The notes under the pieces are model-generated. The model was given only the letters and a program-made list of their open reading frames with translations, was not told the DNA's origin and did not search any database. From Chara braunii (taxonomy: Eukaryota > Streptophyta > Charophyceae > Charales > Characeae), in the NCBI GenBank assembly GCA_003427395.1, contig BFEA01000348.1, positions 661,316-687,024 of the forward strand: a stretch of 25,709 nucleotides of DNA, read 5' to 3'. Positions within the stretch are counted from its first letter, which is position 1. Each line of letters opens with the position of its first letter. Below, piece after piece: positions 19,269-25,709 of this stretch. A program made the position numbers and the translations under genes.

Positions 19269-19892
19269 ATAAAATTGGCGAAAATAAGTAAGGAACTTCG
19301 GACTTGCGATGCCCTAATGGCACCGGTGTGGAAGATTGACAGCTCACTATTGCTGTAATGAAAATAGAAGATGACGATGATTACGATTTTTACAGAGAAG
19401 TCCGGATGATGATCATGAAGAAGATAAAAAGAAGATAAATAGCGTGGATGACGAATTAGAGAAGCCGATGATGATTACCACCGGTAACCAAATGAGGATT
19501 ACAAAAATGACGGTGTCCTTGATGAAAACCCCCCTGCTGAAATGACAGTGATGAAATCTTGATGCTCTTGATGGATAATCTGCACAAGACAAAAAACAAA
19601 CGAAAGCACATATATAGGTTGATGATGACCTCCTAGCCGCTCTCTTGATGATACTCTCCCAGTGGCACTGTGATGATTCTTCAAGTCGGACCAACGTTCT
19701 CCGCACTTTGGTCTCCACGGGGCTTACTCCACTTTCCTCCGCCGACATCGACTTTCGTCAACTCGCATGAGCTCTCCAACCTCTTTAATGCCACGTCAGC
19801 CTGTGACGTAGTAATGACTCAGCGCCTCTGGATACTGCGCATGCGCCAAGCGCAATCCCCCATCTAATTCACAACATCACAGCACCCTCGGA

Positions 19893-20190
19893 CCAGCGCC
19901 TCCCTCACGTCGGCTGCCAGCACCGCGCCACGTGTCAGCTAGCATCTTACTAGTCACCCCAAGCCAGCGCCTCGCCAGCCGCAAGTCACCAGCGCCCCAC
20001 CACTCACCTGTTGCCAGCGCCTCGCCCCCCGCCAGCAGCCAGTGCCTCGCTGCACTCACACAGCTAGCGCCTCGCCACTCGCGAGAAGCCAGCACCTCGC
20101 AACCTGCGAGAAGCCAGCACCTCGCAACCTGCGAGAAGCCAGCGCCCCGCCACCTCCGACCAGCCAGCGCCTCGCACGCAAGCAGCCAGC
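19893..20190 (+). repeat. CCAGCGCCTCGC minisatellite, F1
   Basis: Roughly ten to twelve units of about 25-27 bases, each with CCAGCGCC(T/C)CGC or CCAGCACCTCGC and a linker such as AACCTGCGAGAAG. It is open on both strands, which produces A/S/R-rich frames of no meaning. The array marks the presumed 5' end of F. Confidence 0.85.
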
Positions 20191-20227
20191 ATGCCACTAT
20201 CCGTGTGCCGCGGCTGCCCGCCAGCCA

Positions 20228-20241
20228 TAGCGCTAGCGCTA
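20228..20241. repeat. 14-bp perfect palindrome
   Basis: TAGCGCTAGCGCTA equals its reverse complement. It lies at the edge of the F1 minisatellite. Confidence 0.6.
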
Positions 20242-20299
20242 ACGCGCGCTGGACTACCACACATTTTCGTCCAATCACTGGGATAGAGGCCTTGGATAA

Positions 20300-20543
20300 G
20301 GGCCTTCCTTAAAATAAAAAATAGAATAAAAAAAATAAAAAATTGTTCCATTTGTGGTGGAAACTAGGTCCAGTGTCCCTCACATTTATGTCTCGGCCAT
20401 TCGGGCTGGGCGAGGCACTCCCGACCAGGTCCATCCCAACCGATGTCAGAAAAGTCCCATTGTGAATGGTCCAACAAACAAAATCTAACAAATGTAACAC
20501 CATCTAATTTCAACAGTTTGTGGGTGTACCAACTGAGCTAGCC
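20300..20543 (-). mobile_element. tRNA-derived SINE, minus strand
   Basis: On the minus strand a perfect-looking A box, TAGCTCAGTTGGTA (20540-20527), is followed eight bases later by AACTGTTGAAAT, exactly as in the SINE at 6748. The B-box site is degenerate (GGTGTTACATT). The body carries the family core as GGGACACTGGACC (20379 downwards) and ends in an A/T-rich tail (20345-20305). No target-site duplication was found. This copy links the tRNA head to the GGGACGCTGG core. Confidence 0.65.
20527..20540 (-). promoter_or_regulatory. Polymerase III A box
   Basis: TAGCTCAGTTGGTA on the minus strand, the canonical tRNA D-arm sequence. The paired B box is decayed. Confidence 0.6.
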
Positions 20544-20802
20544 TTTTTTTTTCTTTTTTTTTTTTTTTTTTAAACAGTGCCTCCAGTGCTAGCGATGCTG
20601 CTTACGGCCGACATTGCTAGCACCTGGGAAGAGGCTCCATCTATTGGTGGGGAGCATTACCTGCTGGAAAATGGGTCCAGCGTCCCTTACACAGATTGAT
20701 ACAGATTGATACAGAATGATGCCAGGAAGGAGAATTGGATGGTGTCTTGACGGTGCTTGCCAGCATTGATTACTCTGGAAGTCAGAGGATTGACTGAGCA
20801 GG
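20544..20802 (-). mobile_element. A-tailed retroposon R, copy 2
   Basis: Minus-strand counterpart of 13756-13984: tail (T-rich 20544-20571), GTGCTAGCAATG region, TCCATCTATTGGTGGGGAGC, core (20677-20686), a short triple of ACAGATTGAT, then CCAGCATTGATTACTCTGGA and CCTGCTCAGTCAATCCTCTG (complement). Its tail abuts the A box of the neighbouring SINE, so one inserted at the end of the other. Confidence 0.75.
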
Positions 20803-21287
20803 TGTGCATATGTCCCAACTTGTGGAAAGCCCAACCACACAGACAATTGACACTTGATTGAGCGGGGGGTGGTCCTCTTCTCCCTTTCCAACCCTGTGCC
20901 AACCCTGTGCCTGGTCAGGGTAACGGGAGGAGCCACTGGGGGACACCAGTGGGTATTCCTGCCGTCTCCCTGCCTTGCCCTCCCTTCAACACTGTCCTCC
21001 ATCAGTCATGACGCTCACACCCGCTGGCAGCGTAATGGAAGCAAATTGGAAACGAGACTGGACTTGAATGAAATTGAATGACAAGCCTAAACTAAAACCT
21101 GATTACAACCCCCAAAATGACTGAGATGACAGAAACACAGACTATGCCCAGGCTAGAAGGCGGAAAAACCAACTTCCTTACCTATCACCTAATGTCACCT
21201 AGTGTGTACTGCCCCTCGATCCTCTTTTCTGACCAACCCCCATGCTGCCAAACTTGACTGCAGCCGAATCAGGCAAAAACTCAGACA
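20803..21287. other. Spacer, no gene seen
   Basis: Contains a doublet of AACCCTGTGCC (about 20889-20911). Possibly the 5' part of retroposon R2. Nothing else recognised. Confidence 0.35.
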
Positions 21288-21422
21288 AAGCAGACTAGCC
21301 AGAGCAGGAGAGAAAAGGGAAAACAGGATGAGGAAAAGGGACCCGGGTGGAGACAGGCTGAGACATAGACAAGCAGACTAGCCAGAGCAGAAGAGAAGAG
21401 GAAAACAGATGGAAAACAGATG
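21288..21422 (+). repeat. Two-copy tandem duplication
   Basis: AGCAGACTAGCCAGAGCAG recurs at 21288 and 21371, each followed by a purine-rich GAGAA and GGAAAACAG(A/G) tract. Confidence 0.75.
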
Positions 21423-21547
21423 GGAGAAAACTGCAGAGGGACCTAGCCAAGATACTACCTGGGCCAAATACCAGAACTGGGAGAAGGTCAGAGTAACAGG
21501 TAGAGAAAAACGGGACTTGGCTGTGTCTTACTTCCGGGACTTGTTGG

Positions 21548-22036
21548 TCAGCTATGGCATATTTCCAACGCATATGGGTGGGGAGGGAACGGGTCTGGGA
21601 ACTCTTCCGCAGGTCGCATAGGGCAACTGGGGTCCAAGGTCAGCCAATCCTTAAATATCATTCTATAGTCCCTAGGCACTTGCTCTCGAGGGACGCCCTC
21701 CTCCCCCCCCTCTCCCTCCCAAGGTCCTGACCAACGTATTTCCGCTACCCAACCCTCCCGATCCCCACCCAACCACTCCCTAGAGAACTGTAGAAGCCTT
21801 TCTCGGATGTCAGTGACTCTGTGGAGGCTGGCTAGTGTTTGCTTCAGTGTTTTCCATCTTTGTGAGAGCTCCAGTTGAATGTGTTCTTCGAGTTGTTCCA
21901 TCCTTTCTTCGCCCTCTACCCTTACGTGATCTAAAGTCAGTGCGCATCGTTGCCACCACAGGATAACCTCGTTGGAATTTTTTTTTTTTTTTTTTTTACT
22001 TTTGATATTTGAGAAAATTGAGGCCGGGGTCCTCAC
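21548..22036 (-). CDS. Hypothetical protein fragment, coiled-coil-like
   Basis: The only frame in the window with protein-like composition. Residues 1-20 are an artefact: they are read from the end of the F2 retroposon and its A tail (a poly-K stretch). From about residue 21 the frame continues for 142 residues free of simple repeats. Residues about 40-90 are rich in E, L, Q and R with heptad-like spacing (EERMEQLEEHIQLELSQRW then TLKQTLASLHRVTDIRERLL), suggesting a helical coiled coil. Residues 90-125 are W/G/E-rich and the end is P-rich. I do not recognise the family. It may be the 3' part of a host exon or a decayed gag-like fragment of a retroelement, interrupted upstream by F2. Start codon and splice sites cannot be assigned. 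Confidence 0.35.
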   Translation of the reverse strand: MRTPASIFSNIKSKKKKKKNSNEVILWWQRCALTLDHVRVEGEERMEQLEEHIQLELSQRWKTLKQTLASLHRVTDIRERLLQFSREWLGGDREGWVAEIRWSGPWEGEGGEEGVPREQVPRDYRMIFKDWLTLDPSCPMRPAEEFPDPFPPHPYALEICHS

Positions 22037-22614
22037 ATTCTACCCGGAGTAACCATACAAAACATGCTGAGAACCGGACCCAGCGTCCCTCAGATGATGA
22101 TGATGATGATGATAATGAGAATGACAAATTTCTGTTTGTCTGAAACTAACACGATAATGCTAAAGAGAATAATGAGCAACTGATTGGAGATAATTACTAA
22201 ATACTAATCATGATGTTCATCTACTTAGAACTCAACTTCTTTCCTCTCCCCAATTCCTGGTATCCATACTAATTCAGCCAATCTCATTCTGAAGCAATGC
22301 TGTGAAATATAGCCATTGGTCAAGTTATCAGATTGCTTTCCTCCCTCAACAATCCTCAGTCTCCTACAGGCGTCAAGCTCCTAAAAACAGGTTACAGAGT
22401 GATTGCCCCAGCCCCGGCCAGTGTCAATCGGAGGTCCACCCAACGTAGGCAATTACACTAACACTGATCAGTTTGAAAATAAGTTAATTCAATAATAACA
22501 CCTAGGAAATGGGGATCTGATTATGCAAGAACCCTAAGCAGATAACCATCATGGTGATGGAGGGTGACCAATCCTGAAGATAGATGATGAAGATTAATGC
22601 TGCTTTATCTTCCT

Positions 22615-22995
22615 ATTTCCTCCTCCTTTCTCCCCTCTTCCCTTCTCACTGCTGCCGCTGATTAGAATCACCTGATAACAGGCAGTACCAATCAGCCCCA
22701 ACAAGAAAGAAACCCCCCACTGCCATTAATCCCTTGAGGCAACCAGTTCCCCCTAAAGGTATACCTCAAGCCAGCGCCTGCCCAATCTACCACCATCAAG
22801 ATATGATGTGACCCTGTCATCCCTCCCAGCACCAAACTAGTGCAGTCCCCCTCATCTGCCCTTACCCCCTACAAGGCGAGCACCTCCCTCCTTGTGTTTC
22901 CCATGTGGAGAAGAGCTCTCCCCACTTAACCTCCAACCTTTTGAAACCATAGCTTACCTTTGAAGAGCAAAACAACACCCTAGATGAAGAAGACG
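22615..22995 (-). repeat. F module, copy 2a
   Basis: Plus-strand landmarks: CTGCTGCCGCTGATTAGAATC, CAATCAGCCCCAACAAG, CCCTTGAGGCAACCAGTTCC, TCCCTCCTTGTGTTTCCCAT, GAAGAGCTCTCCCCACTTAA, ACCATAGCTTACC. It matches 18640-19060 and 23080-23470. Confidence 0.75.
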
Positions 22996-22996
22996 A

Positions 22997-23067
22997 GGAT
23001 GATGATTAATAAGATTGGTGATGACTGGTGATGACGTGATGATGATGATAATATTGATAATGATGAT
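22997..23067 (+). repeat. Imperfect (GAT)n array between F modules
   Basis: GATGATGATT, GGTGATGACTGGTGATGACG and GATGATGATGATAATATTG blocks: a degenerate relative of the array in F1. Confidence 0.75.
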
Positions 23068-23079
23068 GCCTCCCCAGTT

Positions 23080-23470
23080 CACTCCACCTTTTTCCAACCT
23101 AACTCATCTCCTCTCCCCTTACTGCCCCCGCTGATTAGAATCCCTCTGGTGAAAGGCAGTTCTCATCAGCCCCGGCAGAGAAGATCCTCCCTCTACCCTA
23201 CTACCCTCGTGGCTACCTGTTCCCCCCCCAGGTATTCCTCGAGCTATCTCAGTCCCACTCTGCCACCGCTAGTAGACGATGTTCCCCCTTCCATCTCTCC
23301 CAGCCCCAGAGTGTAACAGTCCCTCTTGTCTGCCCTTACTCCTTGAAGGCAAACACCTCCCGCCTTATGTTTCCCATGCGGAAAAGAGCTCTCCCTACTC
23401 AATCCATCCTACCGTCTATGACATAAGCTTCTGAGGAGGAATCTTACAACATCAATACTTATGAGATGAT
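23080..23470 (-). repeat. F module, copy 2b
   Basis: Same landmarks as copy 2a: CTGCCCCCGCTGATTAGAAT, CATCAGCCCCGGCAGAGAAG, CCGCCTTATGTTTCCCATGC and AAAGAGCTCTCCCTACTCAA. The two lie in tandem, each followed on plus by a GAT array, so module and array were duplicated as one piece. Confidence 0.75.
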
Positions 23471-23476
23471 TATAAT

Positions 23477-23488
23477 AATGATGATGAC

Positions 23489-23527
<39 letters not shown>

Positions 23528-23528
23528 A
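23477..23528 (+). repeat. (GAT)n array
   Basis: About 15 GAT/ATG triplets with one GAC, following F module 2b. Confidence 0.9.
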
Positions 23529-23724
23529 GTACTTAGTTGAGAATAAGGTCGGAAGAGAGTAGTGAGAAGTGCCTTGGCAATAATTGAATTTACATGCCTT
23601 TTTAAAAAAATGTGATGATGATTGCCGTGCACTGGCACTGATGAGTAATTATTTACTTTTGTACTGGTAATTAGAATGCGGAGAGTAGGAGGAGTGGCCT
23701 CACTCTACTCTCTAGTTAGTAATT

Positions 23725-24000
23725 AGTAATTAAAAGAATGGAAGGTGGAAACCCTCTGTGGTGGAGAACCACCTAGTATCCATGTGGCAGCCAGGTGTTG
23801 CAGAATGTGAAGACCGCAGATGATGTGTCGACGATCGACACTTGGCGAAAAAACAAGAAGTAAGCCGACGATGAAGACGTGCAACAAGATGATAATCTCC
23901 AGCCATAAACGACGCAATCAATGAACATAACCTGCACTATATAGAGGAGAAACACAGAAAAAAAAGTAGTAATTAAAAGAATGGAAGGTGGAAACCCTCT
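23725..24000. mobile_element. A-tailed 210-bp segment bounded by a 33-bp perfect direct repeat
   Basis: The 33 bases 23725-23757 recur without change at 23968-24000 (they start AGTAATTAAAAGAATGG). Between them 210 bases end in CACAGAAAAAAAAGT, an A-rich tail. The interior has a GTGTCGA/TCGACAC hairpin (23825-23841). It resembles a short retroposon with a long target-site duplication, or a recent local duplication. F1 has no counterpart of the repeat. Confidence 0.5.
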
Positions 24001-24188
24001 AGAGAATACCTTCATTGATGATGACCTCCAACTTGATGACCTCCCTTTTTGTCTGATGATGACCTGATGATGACCTCTCAGCAGCCTTGTGACGATTCTT
24101 CATGTGTGACCAGTGTTCTGCACACTTCGGACTCCACGAGGCTCACTCCACTTCCTTCCACCGACGTCGGCTAAGCTAACTCGCATGA

Positions 24189-24539
24189 GCCCTCCCGCCT
24201 TTTTCTTTTTTCTTTTTTTTTTCCCGAAACAACCCGGGCGAATGCTAGGGGTGCTGGCAAGAGCAGACATGTCTAGTACTGCCCTGGGGACTCCATCTAT
24301 TGGTGGGGAGCAGCACCTGTTGGAAAGCGGGTCCAGCGTCCCTGAACATAAGAGTTGGTGGGTGTACAGTTGTAAAGGCCATGTGTCTGGAGATGTAGTT
24401 TGTTACAGTTGCTTACTAGTGGATGCCCAGTGGATACTGTTTTCTAACCCTTCATCCCTCTAACTGTCTGTTGTTGTTATTACTCTTGCAATGATTCGGC
24501 AGATATGTAGTTAGGGGGGATGTCGCCCTCCCACCTTTT
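24189..24539 (-). mobile_element. Retroposon R-type insertion into F2 with 15-bp target-site duplication
   Basis: GCCCTCCCGCCTTTT (24189-24203) recurs as GCCCTCCCACCTTTT (24525-24539), one mismatch. Between them, on minus, about 320 bases run through the core (24342-24333), CAACAGGTGCTGCTCCCCAC, CAATAGATGGAGTCCCCAGG and end in an interrupted A tail (T-rich 24204-24222). The homologous position in F1 (about 19771-19787) lacks the insertion. This copy probably shows the full length of the subfamily. Confidence 0.75.
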
Positions 24540-24800
24540 ATAAGGTCTTGGCTATGGAGTACTTCATGTGGAAAGCACAGGGAGATAGTTCAAACAGTAG
24601 CCGCGACCACCATTTCCCCAATCCTCTGTGCTTCAGGCCAAAAGCCGCGTCAACCTGTGATGTGGCATTGGCCAAGTGCCTCAGGATACCGCGGGTGTGT
24701 CAAGCGCAATCACCAATCTAATCTACCCCATCACAGCACCCGCGCACAGCGACAATCGGCGCTATCCCATGTGTAAAACAGTGTCCCACCTGTCACCCAG

Positions 24801-25038
24801 AGCCAGCGCCTCGCCACCCCGATGTTGCTAGTGCCACGCTTCCCAGGATCTGCCAGAGCCTCGCTCCTTGCCAGCAGCCAGCGCCTCGCTGCTCCCACGC
24901 AGCCAACGCCTCGCCCCTGGTGTGAAGCCAGCGCTTCGCAGCCTGCGAGTAGCCAGCACCTTGCAACCTCCGACCAGCCAGCGCCTCGCTTGTCAGCAAC
25001 CTGCGTGACACCACTCGCACACCGCCAGCGCCTCGCCA
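24801..25038 (+). repeat. CCAGCGCCTCGC minisatellite, F2
   Basis: About nine units with the same consensus as the array in F1 (CCAGCGCCTCGCC, linker CAACCTGCGAG). It lies in the same position relative to the flanking CATCACAGCACCC and CTAACGC sequences. Confidence 0.85.
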
Positions 25039-25065
25039 TGGCGCTCGCCCTAACGCAAGCCAGTG

Positions 25066-25166
25066 CCGCAACGACAACGACACCCTAGCATGACATCTCA
25101 ACCTACCGACAGTACCTAGTTTTGTAGTGCCACACTGTGGGCCTGCCTCCATTTCTCTTCAAATGC
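25066..25166. other. Short spacer
   Basis: No feature seen. Confidence 0.4.
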
Positions 25167-25515
25167 TTAGGGCCTCGTTCGACACCACTTGAAAATACCA
25201 CTTGAAAATACCACTTGAAAATACCACTTGAAAATACTTGAGTTTCAAGTGCACACTAAACGAGAAATTGTGATTAATTTACACTTAATTTATGGTTCCA
25301 TGTACACTTGCGGACACCCTTGAATAGCCTGCACTTGAAACCAAACTCGACAGCTTGACCAATCCTGGACCAGGATCGCCTGCTGGAAAAAAAAAGGAAA
25401 ACAAAAAAATCCCCACTTGTAGTGCTGGCAGTATCCGTTGGCACTTGAACTCAAGGCTCCCCAGAGAGGTACCTTGAGTTTAAGTGCGATTTTGCCCCGG
25501 CCACACTTGAGTTTC
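25167..25515. repeat. CACTTGA-rich foldback element
   Basis: Starts with TTAGGGCCTCGTTCGACACC, similar to the ATAGGGCCTCG word in repeat S. A 13-bp unit, CCACTTGAAAATA, is repeated four times (25185-25236), then CTTGAG-TTTCAAGTG. Further on, GCACTTGAACTCAAGG (25441-25456) pairs with CCTTGAGTTTAAGTGC (25472-25487) with one mismatch. CACTTGA in either orientation recurs at least ten times. It could be a MITE or foldback element, or an array of binding sites. Right end uncertain. Confidence 0.5.
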
Positions 25516-25635
25516 GAGGGCTGGCACAGTCATACCATCACTCTCTCCCAACTGTTGTAACGACTAGGCAGGTAAAGCTACATCAGGCGCTCCATGGGAG
25601 ACTGCAGCTGCGCTGCTCATCGGCCATGAGGCACA

Positions 25636-25655
25636 GCGCTGGAGGAGTCCAGCGC
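25636..25655. repeat. 8-bp hairpin
   Basis: GCGCTGGA and TCCAGCGC surround GGAG. Confidence 0.5.
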
Positions 25656-25667
25656 CGAGGAGGGTAG

Positions 25668-25668
<1 letters not shown>

Positions 25669-25709
<41 letters not shown>
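25669..25709 (+). repeat. (GA)n microsatellite at the window end
   Basis: Twenty uninterrupted GA units run off the end of the window. Confidence 0.95.

Larger units (their letters stand above)
18012..20250 (-). mobile_element. Long noncoding retroposon-like element F, copy 1
   Basis: Read on the minus strand: a 5' minisatellite (20190 to 19893), a segment with TGCGAGTTGACGAAAGTCG, the GAT array (19266-19095), a 400-base module (19060-18640), B1 and B2 modules (18450-18240), an AT-rich body and an A-rich tail (18036-18012). The same order is found in F copy 2. Matching landmarks on plus include AGCCATTAGTCAAGTTTGCA (18330), CTTGAGGTAACCAGTTTCCC (18787), CACCTTGTGTTACCCTGCG (18955) and AACTCGCATGAGC (19761). 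It has no long open frame, so it must depend on other elements for movement, if it is a retroposon at all. It lacks the GGGACGCTGG core kept in copy 2. Confidence 0.65.
21979..25065 (-). mobile_element. Long noncoding retroposon-like element F, copy 2
   Basis: Minus-strand order: minisatellite (25038 to 24801), a region shared with F1 (GTGCTGTGATG..., TGCGAGTTAGC), GAT array (23528-23477), a 400-base module (23470-23080), a second GAT-like array and second copy of the module (22995-22615), a B1 module (22435-22370), AT-rich body, the core (22089-22080) and an A tail (21998-21979). Compared with F1 it has the module duplicated, an extra retroposon at 24204-24524 and an extra A-tailed segment at 23758-23967. 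No long frame is open on either strand. Similarity to F1 is moderate, so the duplication is old. Confidence 0.65.

Noticed and set aside
19021-19347. S/I-rich 108-codon frame
   Set aside because: It is the translated GAT microsatellite.
19877-20312. A/R/W-rich frames of 126-133 codons in the minisatellite, and the like at 24731-25152
   Set aside because: Both strands are open over tandem repeats, and the two loci do not keep one common frame.
13702-21002. Similar peptides (such as DAGP..QQV.LPTNRWS) in several places
   Set aside because: They translate the conserved retroposon core in matching frames. The DNA is conserved, stops surround it, and no codon-level constraint is visible.
25185-25236. 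Regular short repeats that might suggest a CRISPR array
   Set aside because: The four 13-bp units are contiguous without spacers, in an obviously eukaryotic repeat context.

Overview
The window is a repeat-dominated, intron-era nuclear type of DNA with no gene I can name. It carries short dinucleotide and GAT microsatellites, A-tailed retroposons with RNA polymerase III-type promoter boxes and target-site duplications, minisatellites, many diverged dispersed repeats, and one assembly gap of 394 N. All of this says eukaryote. The RY-type CATGCATG motif next to a TATA box, the tRNA-derived SINEs and the overall look fit a large, repeat-rich green-lineage genome (a charophyte alga or land plant), but that placement is a guess. 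No rRNA, functional tRNA, CRISPR, bacterial operon or viral gene was seen.

Left part (1-12,000). Three diverged ~1 kb copies of a noncoding repeat (called E: 1641-2705, 8960-10020, 10600-11600) lie in the same orientation. Two smaller modules accompany them (C at 468, 7494 and 7759; D at 7691 and 10041). Units 2 and 3 follow each other with a spacing of about 2.35 kb, as in a tandemly amplified or LTR-related element. Between units 1 and 2 lie a segment tiled with palindromes (2724-3679), a 52/53-bp hairpin-forming minisatellite (4052-4320), about 2.2 kb with nothing recognisable, and a tRNA-derived SINE with a clean 12-bp target-site duplication (6736-6917).

Middle (12,000-18,000). An AT/G-run and N gap, CT and CA microsatellites, then a nest of A-tailed retroposons that share a core beginning GGGACGCTGG. 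Two copies face each other (14290-14855 and 15561-15985). A long imperfect foldback (16107-16236) and a triple tandem array of ~260 bp units (17060-17830) follow.

Right part (18,000-25,709). Two diverged copies of a long noncoding retroposon-like element, read on the minus strand (F1 18012-20250, F2 21979-25065). Each has a CCAGCGCCTCGC minisatellite at the presumed 5' end, GAT arrays inside and a poly-A tail at the 3' end. F2 holds two further insertions absent from F1, one with a 15-bp target-site duplication and one bounded by a 33-bp perfect repeat. Between F1 and F2 lie two more minus-strand retroposons and the only open frame with protein-like composition (21548-22036, minus), which I cannot name. 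The shorter retroposons of the middle region look like relatives or 5'-truncated derivatives of F. The genes do not work together in any visible pathway: the window is best read as a record of nested retroposition and tandem amplification.
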